Shown here piece after piece: positions 9,350 through 18,217 of a stretch of DNA of 64,000 nucleotides. The position numbers were made by a program, and so were the translations under genes. This DNA is from Sphingobium sp. (GTDB lineage Bacteria; Pseudomonadota; Alphaproteobacteria; Sphingomonadales; Sphingomonadaceae): the NCBI GenBank assembly GCA_017745115.1, contig JAGIAA010000001.1, positions 1-64,000 on the forward strand. Reading direction: 5' to 3'. Every line of letters begins with the position of its first letter. Position 1 is the stretch's first letter. The notes beneath the pieces are model-generated. The model worked only from the letters and a program-made list of their open reading frames with translations, searched no databases and was not told where the DNA came from.

Positions 9350-9715
9350 TCAGGCGCCGATCTTCCCGTCTTTCCTGACGTCCGCTTCCTTGTTCGGATC
9401 GGGATTGTAGCAACTGTCCGTGCGTCCGCGCGTGCAGGGCGGATAGTTCTTCGCCGGGGGCGGCACCGCCTGGGCAACGGGTTCTTGTGGACTCCACTGG
9501 TGAATCACGCCGTCCGTGCCCAATTTTGCCTGCGCAGGCGGGGCGGGCTGAACTGCTGGTTCGGCATTGGCCGCGGCATCCGCCGCTTCGGGATTGACCG
9601 TGGCAGGTGCGGTGGTGGTCACAGTCGTGGTCACGCGCGTCTGCTGGGCCCAGGTTGCACCGGCGGGCACGATCGCGATCAGTGCGGTAACGACAAGAAG
9701 CTTATGCATGGTCAT
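9350..9715 (-). CDS. Small secreted protein of unknown function
   Basis: 121 residues. A clear signal peptide (MHKLLVVTALIAIVPAGATWAQ, cleavage after AWAQ or nearby) is followed by a Thr/Val-rich then Pro/Ala-rich low-complexity region, and a C-terminus with two cysteines (PPCTRGRTDSCYNPDP) that could form a disulfide. It is likely periplasmic or exported. The start is ATG 9715, or 9709, which begins directly at the signal peptide. I recognise no domain. It is convergent with rsmD (3-bp gap) and divergent from pcrA. Confidence 0.7.
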   Translation of the reverse strand: MTMHKLLVVTALIAIVPAGATWAQQTRVTTTVTTTAPATVNPEAADAAANAEPAVQPAPPAQAKLGTDGVIHQWSPQEPVAQAVPPPAKNYPPCTRGRTDSCYNPDPNKEADVRKDGKIGA

Positions 9716-9845
9716 GCTCCTTCAAATTCTCGCGACCCTGCGCGGCGGAAACGAACGATGCGCGTGAGTTGTTCCGCTCTTATGCGCGCGCAGTGTGCCT
9801 CAATGGCTTGCGGCGACTCATTCTGTTCCCTAACTGTTCACCGTC

Positions 9846-12116
9846 ATGACCCTCCCCGCACCTGACGACCCGCCTTATCTTAAAGGACTGAACGCGCCCC
9901 AGCGCGAGGCGGTGCTGACCACCGAAGGGCCGGTTCTTGTGCTTGCCGGCGCGGGCACGGGCAAAACGGCGGCGCTGACGGCCCGGCTCGGCCATCTCGT
10001 CGCCACGCGCCTCGCCTTCCCGTCCGAAATCCTGGCTGTGACCTTCACGAACAAGGCAGCGCGCGAGATGCGCGAGCGCGTGGGCAACATGATCGGTCCC
10101 GCGGTCGAGGGGATGCCGTGGCTCGGCACCTTCCACTCGATCGGCGCCAAGATGTTGCGCCGCCATGCCGAGCTCGTCGGGCTGCAGAGCAATTTCACCA
10201 TCCTCGACACCGACGATCAGCTCAGACTGCTCAAGCAGCTCATCCAGGCGGCCGGTATCGACGAGAAGCGTTGGACGGCGCGAGCGCTGGCCGCGCTGAT
10301 CGACCGCTGGAAGAACAAGGGGCTGGTCCCTTCCGAGGTTGATGCCGGCGAGAGTGAGGTCTTCGACCACGGCAAAGGTGCCGCCATGTACGCCGCCTAC
10401 CAGGCGCGGCTGCGAGCGCTCAACGCATGCGACTTCGGCGATCTGCTGCTGCACATGCTGACGCTTCTCAAGACTGACCGGGAAGTCCTTGAATTTTATC
10501 AGGAGCGCTTTCGCTACATCCTGGTCGACGAATATCAGGATACCAATTCGAGCCAGTATCTCTGGCTGCGACTGCTGGCTCAAAAGCGCAAGAATATCTG
10601 CTGCGTGGGCGATGACGACCAGAGCATCTATTCGTGGCGCGGCGCCGAGGTGGCCAATATCCTGCGCTTCGAACGCGACTTCCCCGGCGCGAAGATCATC
10701 CGTCTCGAGCAGAATTACCGGTCGACGCCGCAGATCCTCGCCGCGGCATCCGGTGTCATCGCGCAGAATGGCGGGCGGCTGGGCAAGACGTTGTGGACCG
10801 AAGCCGACGAAGGCGAGAAGGTCCGTGTGATCGGCGTCTGGGATGGGCCCGAAGAAGCGCGGCGCGTCGGCGAGGAGATCGAAGGCCTCGAACGGCAGGG
10901 CGTACGCGCCGATGATGTCGCCATTCTCGTGCGTGCGTCCTTTCAGACGCGCGAGTTCGAGGACCGGTTCATGCAGATCGGGCTGCCTTTCCGCATCGTC
11001 GGCGGCTTCCGCTTCTACGAGCGCGCGGAGGTGCGCGACGCGGTCGCCTATCTGCGCCTGATCAACCAGCCCGCTGACGATCTCGCCTTCGAACGCATCA
11101 TCAATGTGCCGAAACGAGGGCTTGGCGACAAGGCGGTCGAGACGATCCACCGTGTCGCACGGGCCGAAGGCGTGCCGCTGGCGCTCGCCGCAGCGCGCAT
11201 CGTCGAAACCGACGAGATGACCGGGCAGGCGCGCAAGTCGCTCGGCCGCTTTATCGGCGATCTCGCGCGCTGGCGCGACATGGCGCAGACCCTGCCCCAC
11301 GCAGAACTCGCCCGGCAGATGCTCGACGAAAGCGGCTATACCGCTGCACTGCAGGCCGAACGCACCTCCGAAGCCGCCGGCCGGCTCGAAAACCTCCAGG
11401 AACTGGTTCGCGCCATGGAGGATTACGAGACGCTGGGCGCCTTCCTCGAGCATGTCAGCCTCGTCATGGACAATGAGGCACAGTCCGAAGAAGCGAAGGT
11501 CACGATCATGACCATTCACGCCGCCAAGGGACTGGAGTTCGATACGGTCTTCCTCGCCGGATGGGAGGACGGGGTCTTCCCCTCGCAGCGCGCGCTCGAC
11601 GAGGGCGGTCTCGCTTCGCTGGAGGAAGAGCGGCGCCTCGCTTATGTCGCGATTACCCGCGCGCGCCGCCGCTGCATCATCCTCCATGCCGCCAACCGGC
11701 GCGTTTACGGCCAGTGGACCAGCTCCATCCCCTCCCGCTTCGTCGGCGAACTGCCGAAGGAGACGGTCAACGAAGAGACGACGCTCACGGGCGGCGCCAG
11801 TTTGTGGCGCGCCAACTGGTCCGAACGCGACGATCCCTTTGCCAATGTCGCGCGCGGGTCGGGGCGTGGGCCGGGCTGGCAGCGCGCCGCGAGCCAGGGC
11901 AATTTCGTGCGCGAGCCGACGCGACTGGTCGAGGCGCGGCAAAGCGCGGTCAGCCTGGGCAGCAAGGGGCGAAGCGATGTCGCGATCGGCATGCGCGTCT
12001 TCCACGAGAAGTTCGGCTACGGCACGATCCAGACGATCGAGGGCAACAAGCTCGAAATCGAGTTCGAGCAGGCCGGACCGAAACGGGTTCTGGACAGCTT
12101 TATCACGATAGGCTGA
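9846..12116 (+). CDS. ATP-dependent DNA helicase, UvrD/PcrA type
   Basis: A 756-residue superfamily 1A 3'-5' helicase. Motifs in order: Q-motif region LNAPQREAV; Walker A in GAGTGKTAALTAR; VTFTNKAAREM (Ia); ILVDEYQDTN (II); GDDDQSIYSWRGA (III); QNYRSTPQIL (IV); TIHAAKGLEFDTVF (V); and EERRLAYVAITRA (VI). The C-terminal ~60 residues (VFHEKFGYGTIQTIEGNKLEIEF) form the Tudor-like module of PcrA/UvrD that contacts RNA polymerase. Roles are nucleotide excision repair, mismatch repair and replication restart. Length is normal. Confidence 0.94.
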   Translation: MTLPAPDDPPYLKGLNAPQREAVLTTEGPVLVLAGAGTGKTAALTARLGHLVATRLAFPSEILAVTFTNKAAREMRERVGNMIGPAVEGMPWLGTFHSIGAKMLRRHAELVGLQSNFTILDTDDQLRLLKQLIQAAGIDEKRWTARALAALIDRWKNKGLVPSEVDAGESEVFDHGKGAAMYAAYQARLRALNACDFGDLLLHMLTLLKTDREVLEFYQERFRYILVDEYQDTNSSQYLWLRLLAQKRKNICCVGDDDQSIYSWRGAEVANILRFERDFPGAKIIRLEQNYRSTPQILAAASGVIAQNGGRLGKTLWTEADEGEKVRVIGVWDGPEEARRVGEEIEGLERQGVRADDVAILVRASFQTREFEDRFMQIGLPFRIVGGFRFYERAEVRDAVAYLRLINQPADDLAFERIINVPKRGLGDKAVETIHRVARAEGVPLALAAARIVETDEMTGQARKSLGRFIGDLARWRDMAQTLPHAELARQMLDESGYTAALQAERTSEAAGRLENLQELVRAMEDYETLGAFLEHVSLVMDNEAQSEEAKVTIMTIHAAKGLEFDTVFLAGWEDGVFPSQRALDEGGLASLEEERRLAYVAITRARRRCIILHAANRRVYGQWTSSIPSRFVGELPKETVNEETTLTGGASLWRANWSERDDPFANVARGSGRGPGWQRAASQGNFVREPTRLVEARQSAVSLGSKGRSDVAIGMRVFHEKFGYGTIQTIEGNKLEIEFEQAGPKRVLDSFITIG

Positions 12117-12348
12117 TTCGAAACCGATCCCGATAGGCATCGACTACAAGTTGAATCGACTTTTGAACGCGTCAAATGTTCAAAATACGAACTCCATTTT
12201 CGTATTTAATGACCAAATTGGACAATTTTGGCCCATTTTGAACCAAAACTGGACGCAATAACCCCAAAATTTCCTTCTTGTTAACGGTTGAAGCCTATTT
12301 CGGCCTTGCGACCCGAAGGGCGCTGGCCAGCCAGTGCTCACATAACTA
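12117..12348. other. AT-rich intergenic region with several inverted repeats
   Basis: This stretch is much more AT-rich than its surroundings. It holds an 8-bp perfect inverted repeat AAATACGA / TCGTATTT (12183-12190 and 12200-12207), a TTGAAC / GTTCAA pair just upstream, and TTTTGG / CCAAAA pairs around 12225-12255. TTGAAC-N17-TACGAA (around 12165-12193) could be a promoter. No ORF with coding character is seen on either strand. Together with the terminator at 12349 it could be the 5' part of a small RNA gene. Confidence 0.4.
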
Positions 12349-12384
12349 GCCCGGCGGTACGTGGGTGTACCGCCGGGCATTTTT
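12349..12384 (+). terminator. Strong Rho-independent terminator
   Basis: A perfect 12-bp GC-rich stem, GCCCGGCGGTAC (12349-12360) with GTACCGCCGGGC (12367-12378), and a 6-nt loop, followed by ATTTTT and more T. It reads on the plus strand, 230 bp after the pcrA stop. That distance, with an AT-rich region in between, is why an independent short transcript ending here is considered. Confidence 0.85.
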
Positions 12385-12394
12385 CATTTTCGGG

Positions 12395-12417
12395 CTGCTT
12401 CGGCGTGACCGAAGCAG
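12395..12417 (-). terminator. Hairpin downstream of the DUF885 gene
   Basis: A perfect 9-bp stem CTGCTTCGG / CCGAAGCAG with a 5-nt loop begins 12 nt past the stop of the minus-strand DUF885 gene. No T-run follows on the minus strand, so it may be a 3' end stabiliser or a weak terminator backed by the adjacent hairpin. Confidence 0.45.
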
Positions 12418-12428
12418 GGCATAGCAGA

Positions 12429-14177
12429 CTAGAACGCCGCCTTCGCCGCTCCACCCATCATCTGTGCACGCACCAGCGGGATCGGCGGGCCGCCATAGGA
12501 CAGGAAGGCATCGTGGAATTGCTTCCATGCCTTCCGTCCACCCTTCTTCGCCGTCCAGTCTGCGCGCAGCTTGCGGATCATGAGTTTGCCCATCGTGTAG
12601 TTGAGATAGGCCGGATCATAGGTGCCGCGGGCCGCCTGCTGTTTGGCATTGCCCTCGTCCTGGAAGCACTGCTCCTTGAACATCTGCTCGGACTCCTGCT
12701 GGGTCATCCGCCCCGTGTGGAGGCGGATCGCCGAGAGGAAGCGGCAGTCGCGCAGCAGTGCATTGGAGAGCTGGCCGACATGGGTTTCAGGCTCGCCGTT
12801 GTTCAGGCCCGCTTCCCACATGAGTTCCTCGGCATAGTGGGCCCAGCCTTCGGCGAAGGCATAGCCCACGAACACGCGGCCGAAGATCGACGGGGAGCGG
12901 TTCGCGTGAAGGAACTGCAGGAAGTGGCCGGGCATGACCTCGTGCACTGTCGTGAACAGGAGGTCGCGCTCACCCGGAATGAAGTCTTCCTGGACCTGCT
13001 TGCTCCAGGCCGGATCGGGCGGCGAGATGTAATAGACCGACGGTATGCCTTTCTCATACGGTCCAGGCGGGTCGATATAGGCGCTGTTCTGCCTGTTATA
13101 GGGCGGACTTTCCTCGACCAGCGCCTGCTCCGTGCCCGGAATGCTGACGATGTTCTTCTCGAGGATGAAGGCGCGCAGTCCGGGGATCTGGCGCCGCGCT
13201 GCAGCGACCGGCCCTTCGGGCGGCTTGTTCTTGCCCATCTTGATCATGCAGTCGGCCATGGAGAGGCCAGGCGCATAGGCCTTGCAAGCGTCGCGAAGCG
13301 CGTCCTGGTTGCGCTTGAGATCCGCGACGCCGATCGCCTCGAGCTGACTGAGCGGCGTATCGACCATTTCGGTCGCTGCAAGCATGCGCGAGAAGCGTTC
13401 GCCACCGAGGGCGAAGTCGGTCGTTGCGGTGGCGCGGTTACCGTCGAGCCAGTCGCCAAGATCCTTCATTGCCTTCGATGCAGCGCCGGCTGCCTGGTCG
13501 AACTGCGCTTGCAGCGCCGGATCCTGCACGTTGGCAAAGGCCGCCTTGGCGTCGCCGACATAATAATCACCCAGACCCCGGAAGCCCGCCACGCCGTGAT
13601 TGATGAAGCTGATCGGCATCGGCGTCTTGAGGTTGGCGCGGATCTGCGCGGCCGCGGCAGGCACCTGCTTCAGAAATGCGATGAGCGCCTTGAGGCGTGT
13701 GGGCGCATCCGCATAGTTGCGGGCGATGTAGGTGTTGGGGTCGAGAATGCCGATATAATAAGCTGGGTTCTTGTGCGGCTGGTCGGCGTCGGTCAGCCAG
13801 AAGAGATCGCCCTTCGCCACCGCGACCAGATAGTCGCGCTCGAAGGCGTCGGCCTTGGTCATCGTCTTGGCGTTGAAGGCCTGCGCGGCCTTGATCTGCG
13901 CATTGAGGAAGTCGGCGCGCACCTTGAGGCCCGCATCGCTGAGATCGGGCAGCTTGCCGTCAAAATCATGCCGGCCTTGATAGACCGCGAAGGTTGGATT
14001 GAGCTTGAAATAGCCTTCGAGGAATGCGTCGCGAAACCCGCTCCAGCTGGTCTTGGCCGGTTTGGCCGTTGCAGCGACTGCGGGCTCTGCAGCGGCGAAC
14101 TTGAGCGCGCCGCCGGCAAAAAGCGCCAGCGCCACCCCCGGGAGGACGAGATGCCTCATGGGCCGAAAATGTTTCAT
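12429..14177 (-). CDS. DUF885 family secreted metallopeptidase-like protein
   Basis: 582 residues from the ATG at 14177, chosen because it begins a signal peptide (MKHFRPMRHLVLPGVALAL...AAAEP). The DUF885 hallmark HEVMPGH lies in TTVHEVMPGHFLQFLH, an HExxxGH-type zinc-site motif, followed by an EGWAHYAEEL segment that supplies a further ligand in this family. Members are mostly uncharacterised periplasmic proteins thought to be peptidases. The frame continues upstream to 14279, but that part lacks secretion character and is probably untranslated. Confidence 0.85.
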   Translation of the reverse strand: MKHFRPMRHLVLPGVALALFAGGALKFAAAEPAVAATAKPAKTSWSGFRDAFLEGYFKLNPTFAVYQGRHDFDGKLPDLSDAGLKVRADFLNAQIKAAQAFNAKTMTKADAFERDYLVAVAKGDLFWLTDADQPHKNPAYYIGILDPNTYIARNYADAPTRLKALIAFLKQVPAAAAQIRANLKTPMPISFINHGVAGFRGLGDYYVGDAKAAFANVQDPALQAQFDQAAGAASKAMKDLGDWLDGNRATATTDFALGGERFSRMLAATEMVDTPLSQLEAIGVADLKRNQDALRDACKAYAPGLSMADCMIKMGKNKPPEGPVAAARRQIPGLRAFILEKNIVSIPGTEQALVEESPPYNRQNSAYIDPPGPYEKGIPSVYYISPPDPAWSKQVQEDFIPGERDLLFTTVHEVMPGHFLQFLHANRSPSIFGRVFVGYAFAEGWAHYAEELMWEAGLNNGEPETHVGQLSNALLRDCRFLSAIRLHTGRMTQQESEQMFKEQCFQDEGNAKQQAARGTYDPAYLNYTMGKLMIRKLRADWTAKKGGRKAWKQFHDAFLSYGGPPIPLVRAQMMGGAAKAAF

Positions 14178-14349
14178 GAAGGGAGCAACCTTGAAATGAT
14201 GGAATAGGTCTTTGTGATCGGCGGCGCAGCGCTTGTCCAGTCTGTGCACCAGCCCACGCACTAGACCTCGACCGCCCAAGCAAATCTATCGCCCCTTTTT
14301 ATTTGAAGTGCCGTTGCGCGCCTGCCCGTCCTCGGCCTAGGAGCAGGCC

Positions 14350-15687
14350 ATGGCCACGGCGTCACAAGACGAGTCAGACAGTCCCGTCGGGAACGAAGGG
14401 CCGTCGCATCCGCTGCAGATCGGCGCCTTCCGCGCATTTCTGGTGGTGCGCTTTTTCACGATCCTCGCCGCGACCGGCATGTCGATGATCATCGCCTGGC
14501 AGGCCTATAATATCGCGCGGCTGACGATGGAGCCCGCTGCAGCGGCGGCCCGGCTCGGCCTCATCGGGCTCATCCAGTTCTCGGTCCTGTTCGTGCTGAC
14601 CCCAATCGCGGGCCTCGCGGCAGACAATTACCAGCGCACACGCATCGGCATGGCCACGCTGACGGTGCTCGCCGCCTGCGCCGCCGTGCTCGGGCTGGCC
14701 AGCTATGAAGGCACGACGAGCCTGCCGCTGATCTACGCCATCGCCGCCGTGCTTGGCAGCTGCCGTGCCTTTCAGGGTCCGGCACTGGGATCGATCGCGC
14801 CGAATATCGTGCCGAAGGACTTGCTGCCCCGCGCAATCGCCTTCTCGAGCATGTCCTGGCAGGTCGGCGGTATCGTCGGGCCCGCCATCGCCGGCTATAT
14901 CTACGCGGTCAAACCCTATTACGCCTACTCGTTCAGTGCCGGTTTGCTTCTCTGCGCAGTGGTCGCCATGATTTTCGTCGGCAAGGTGCGTCAGGCGCCG
15001 CCCGAAAAGGATCGTCATCCGATCCGCCAGGTGATCGACGGCCTCACTTATGTTCGCACCAACAAGATCGTATTCGGCGCAATCACGCTCGATCTCTTCG
15101 CCGTGCTGCTCGCGGGCACGACCTCGCTGCTGCCAGTCTATGCCCGCGACGTTCTCCATGTCGGCTCCGCAGGCCTGGGGCACCTCGCCGCTGCACCGGG
15201 CGTCGGCGCCGCCGTCACGGCCCTGTGGTTCTCCTTCCGCCCGCTCCGCTACAATGTCGGGCCCAAGATGCTCGCTTCGGTCGGGATCTTCGGCCTCGCG
15301 ACCATCGTCTTTGGCGCGACCGCCTTCCTGCCTCAGCAGACGGCGATCCTCGTCGCCCTTGCGGCCATGGCGACCTGGGGCAGCGCCGACATGTTCTCGG
15401 TCTTCGTCCGCCAGTCACTGATCCAGCTGCACACGCCGGATACGATGCGCGGTCGGGTAAGCTCCGTCTCGATGATGACCATCTCGGCGTCCAACGAACT
15501 GGGCGAAGCTGAGTCAGGCTTCGTTGCGGCCTTGATCGGACCGGTTGCAGCCGTCATTGTCGGCGGCGTCGGCGCCATTGTCGTGACGCTGACGTGGCTC
15601 AAGCTGTTTCCCGAACTCAGATTGGCCAAAACCTTCGATCCGCCCGAACATCTCGACATCCAGTCGACCCAAGGAGAGAAACGATGA
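14350..15687 (+). CDS. MFS transporter, Bcr/enterobactin-exporter-like
   Basis: 445 residues with about 12 hydrophobic helices after a 20-residue polar N-terminus. [19 protein letters not shown] and [18 protein letters not shown] resemble the EntS/MFS_3 exporter group. The helix 2-3 loop [13 protein letters not shown] matches the MFS loop motif. Substrate unknown. Its stop overlaps the cysK start by 4 nt (ATGA at 15684-15687), a tight coupling that suggests a link to cysteine or sulfur metabolites (inference). Confidence 0.85.
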   Translation: MATASQDESDSPVGNEGPSHPLQIGAFRAFLVVRFFTILAATGMSMIIAWQAYNIARLTMEPAAAAARLGLIGLIQFSVLFVLTPIAGLAADNYQRTRIGMATLTVLAACAAVLGLASYEGTTSLPLIYAIAAVLGSCRAFQGPALGSIAPNIVPKDLLPRAIAFSSMSWQVGGIVGPAIAGYIYAVKPYYAYSFSAGLLLCAVVAMIFVGKVRQAPPEKDRHPIRQVIDGLTYVRTNKIVFGAITLDLFAVLLAGTTSLLPVYARDVLHVGSAGLGHLAAAPGVGAAVTALWFSFRPLRYNVGPKMLASVGIFGLATIVFGATAFLPQQTAILVALAAMATWGSADMFSVFVRQSLIQLHTPDTMRGRVSSVSMMTISASNELGEAESGFVAALIGPVAAVIVGGVGAIVVTLTWLKLFPELRLAKTFDPPEHLDIQSTQGEKR

Positions 15688-16604
15688 AAGCTGCATCCAT
15701 TCTCGAAACAATTGGCGGCACGCCGCATATCCGCGTCAACCGTTTGTTCGGAGATACTGAAGTCTGGATCAAGTCGGAGCGCGCCAATCCCGGCGGCTCC
15801 ATCAAGGACCGCATAGCCCTCGCCATGATTGAGGCCGCCGAGAAAGACGGCAGCCTCAAGCCGGGCGGCACGATCGTCGAGCCGACTTCCGGCAATACCG
15901 GTATCGGCCTCGCCATGGTGGCTGCGGTCAAGGGCTACAAACTCATCCTCGTCATGCCCGAGAGCATGAGCCTGGAACGACGCCGCCTCATGCTGGCTTA
16001 CGGCGCCACATTCGACCTGACGCCGCGCGAAAAAGGCATGAAGGGCGCCATCGAGCGCGGCCTGCAGATCGTCGCCGAGACACCGGGCGCGTGGATGCCC
16101 CAGCAGTTCGAGAATCCAGCCAATATCGCCGTGCACGAACGGACCACTGCGCAGGAAATCTTGAACGACTTCGCCGACGCGCCGATCGACGTGCTGATCA
16201 CCGGCGTCGGCACCGGCGGCCACATCACCGGCTGCGCGCAGGTGCTCAAGAAGGCCTGGCCGAACCTCAAGGTCTTCGCTGTCGAGCCGACGCTTTCGCC
16301 GGTCATCAGCGGCGGCGCGCCGGGTCCGCACCCCATCCAGGGCATCGGCGCCGGCTTCATTCCCGCCAATCTCCACACTGCCCTGCTCGATGGCACGATC
16401 CAGGTGGACCCGGCGGAAGCCAAGGATATGGCGCGCCAGGCCGCGAGCAAGGAGGGCATGCTGATCGGCATCAGCTCGGGCGCCACGCTGCAGGCGATCA
16501 AGCAGAAGCTTGCCGAACTGCCCGCCGGCACGCGCGTTCTCGGCTTCAATTACGACACAGGCGAGCGCTACCTTTCGGTGCCGGACTTCCTGCCCGAGGC
16601 CTGA
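15684..16604 (+). CDS. cysK: Cysteine synthase (O-acetylserine sulfhydrylase)
   Basis: 306 residues; fold-type II PLP enzyme making cysteine from O-acetylserine and sulfide. The PLP lysine is in NPGGSIKDR, with substrate loop [10 protein letters not shown], phosphate loop GTGGHITG, and C-terminal SSGATLQA. The frame is open upstream to 15594, but the ATG at 15684 has GGAGAG 7 nt upstream, starts the family's usual N-terminus (ILETIGGTP), and overlaps the MFS stop. Length is normal for CysK. Confidence 0.94.
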   Translation: MKAASILETIGGTPHIRVNRLFGDTEVWIKSERANPGGSIKDRIALAMIEAAEKDGSLKPGGTIVEPTSGNTGIGLAMVAAVKGYKLILVMPESMSLERRRLMLAYGATFDLTPREKGMKGAIERGLQIVAETPGAWMPQQFENPANIAVHERTTAQEILNDFADAPIDVLITGVGTGGHITGCAQVLKKAWPNLKVFAVEPTLSPVISGGAPGPHPIQGIGAGFIPANLHTALLDGTIQVDPAEAKDMARQAASKEGMLIGISSGATLQAIKQKLAELPAGTRVLGFNYDTGERYLSVPDFLPEA

Positions 16605-16807
16605 GCGGCTCCAGCCGGAGCTCTTCCTGCCGGGGCTACGTGGGTCGAACAGGGTCGGGAACCGGTCTTCAGAACCGGCGTTAACACTCGTTATCCAAGC
16701 CGCCTTGAAATGGGACGGCCGGTTCCGCGCGGGATCTTAACGCCGTTTGTGCATTGCCATATCGGCCGCTCATCCCCAAATAGCCCGCCTCTACGTGGGA
16801 ATAACGC

Positions 16808-18211
16808 ATGGCGACGCAATTTCTGAAGGCGGAGCGGCCCACTGCGGCCCGTAGGTGGATCGCCGCCGCTCTGGTACTAATCGCCGTCGCGTTGCTCGCG
16901 CTTGCCGCCTTGAACCAGTCGCGCAACCCCGTGAGGGGGTTGGTTCTTCCGGGTGCCAAAGAGCTCGACGTGGCGCGGCCGGATACACCGATACCGACTG
17001 TGGAGCCGCTGGTGCTCGACGCGTCCAATCCGGACGAGGCGCGCAAGCTCAATGCCGCAATTCCCTTCTCCACCGCGCCCAACCCGGCCGCGAAGCCCTA
17101 CAAATTCTCGGGCGATGCGATCGGCCTGAGCCGCGCCACCGATTGTCTCGCCGCGGGCATGCTCTACGAGGCAGGCGACGATGCCACCGGCGAACGCGCC
17201 GTCGGCCAGGTCGTGCTCAATCGTCTCCGTCACCCCGCTTTCCCCAAGACGGTCTGCGGCGTCGTGTTCCAGGGCGAGGAACGAGCGACCGGCTGTCAGT
17301 TCACTTTCACCTGCGACGGCGCCATGGCGCGCATTCCAAGCGCCGCCGCCTGGGATCGTGCGCGCGGACTCGCGATCCGCATGCTCTCCGGCGAGGTCTA
17401 CAAGCCGGTCGGCATGAGCACGCATTATCACACCGACTGGGTCATGCCCTATTGGAGCGACACGCTCGACAAGGTGGCCGCCGTCGACACCCATCTCTTC
17501 TTTCGCTGGAAGGGCTGGTGGGGGACCCCGCCGGCCTTCTCGAACAAGGGCATCAGCAGCGCGGAGCCGGCAATCCAGAAGCTGGCGCTACTTTCGCCCG
17601 CGCACCGCGCCTTGCCCGAGCTCATCGCACCGGTCATTGCTTCGTCACTGATCGACGACAGCCGGGCGCCCAGCGCCGTCGGCGCCGACTGGATCGGCCG
17701 ACGCGTCGGCCCCGGCAAGCTCGTCGCTGTCGAACAAGGCGGAAACGGCTTCGTGATGACCGTCGACAAGGGCGGCGATCCGTCGCGCTATGCCGATGCC
17801 GCAGCGCGTCTTTGCGCGGGCCGGGCACAGTGCCGCCTGCTCGCCTGGACCAATTCCGCCGAAACGCCAAAAAGCTTTCCTGTGCCAGAATCGGCCCAGC
17901 CGTCCATGTCCTTCTCCTACATTCGCATCAAGGACAGCGGGCTCGAGCGCATCCTCTATAATTGCGACGAATTCCCTTCGACGCCTCGCATCCAGTGCAT
18001 GACGCGCCGGGCCGGCGCGACAGCTCCGGCGCCAAAGCTTTTGGCCGACGACGTGGCCGCCAAGTCGAAGCTGAAATTGCCCGACAGCGTGAAGCCCTCA
18101 GCTGACAGCAATCGCGGGCCGCTCCTGGCGCCGGCGGCGGACTCGATGGCGCGGCCGCGCCTCAAGAATGACGTTTCGCTGACCGGACCGGCCGCGAACA
18201 ACCCCAGCTAA
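16808..18211 (+). CDS. SleB/CwlJ-type cell wall hydrolase
   Basis: 467 residues with an N-terminal membrane anchor at about 16-37 (WIAAALVLIAVALLALAAL), then a hydrolase_2 (SleB) domain at about 115-235: DCLAAGMLYEAGDDATGERA with the catalytic Glu, AVGQVVLNRLRHPAFP, and GCQFTFTCDG. This family cleaves peptidoglycan as a lytic transglycosylase. A long Pro/Ala-rich C-terminal region without a recognised domain follows. In Gram-negative alphaproteobacteria such proteins are anchored in the inner membrane facing the periplasm; the role here is probably wall remodelling, not spore germination. Confidence 0.85.
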   Translation: MATQFLKAERPTAARRWIAAALVLIAVALLALAALNQSRNPVRGLVLPGAKELDVARPDTPIPTVEPLVLDASNPDEARKLNAAIPFSTAPNPAAKPYKFSGDAIGLSRATDCLAAGMLYEAGDDATGERAVGQVVLNRLRHPAFPKTVCGVVFQGEERATGCQFTFTCDGAMARIPSAAAWDRARGLAIRMLSGEVYKPVGMSTHYHTDWVMPYWSDTLDKVAAVDTHLFFRWKGWWGTPPAFSNKGISSAEPAIQKLALLSPAHRALPELIAPVIASSLIDDSRAPSAVGADWIGRRVGPGKLVAVEQGGNGFVMTVDKGGDPSRYADAAARLCAGRAQCRLLAWTNSAETPKSFPVPESAQPSMSFSYIRIKDSGLERILYNCDEFPSTPRIQCMTRRAGATAPAPKLLADDVAAKSKLKLPDSVKPSADSNRGPLLAPAADSMARPRLKNDVSLTGPAANNPS

Positions 18212-18217
18212 GACGCG

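Noticed and set aside
9780..12140. 786-residue open frame on the minus strand opposite the helicase gene
   Set aside because: It mirrors the codon bias of the real gene, has no domain, and the plus strand encodes an intact UvrD/PcrA helicase.
12288..14207. 639-residue plus-strand frame opposite the DUF885 gene
   Set aside because: Antisense shadow and would begin inside the terminator region.
16605..16807. Possible regulatory RNA in the cysK-wall hydrolase gap
   Set aside because: Only a short CCGGT/ACCGG hairpin without a T-run is seen; not enough for a call.
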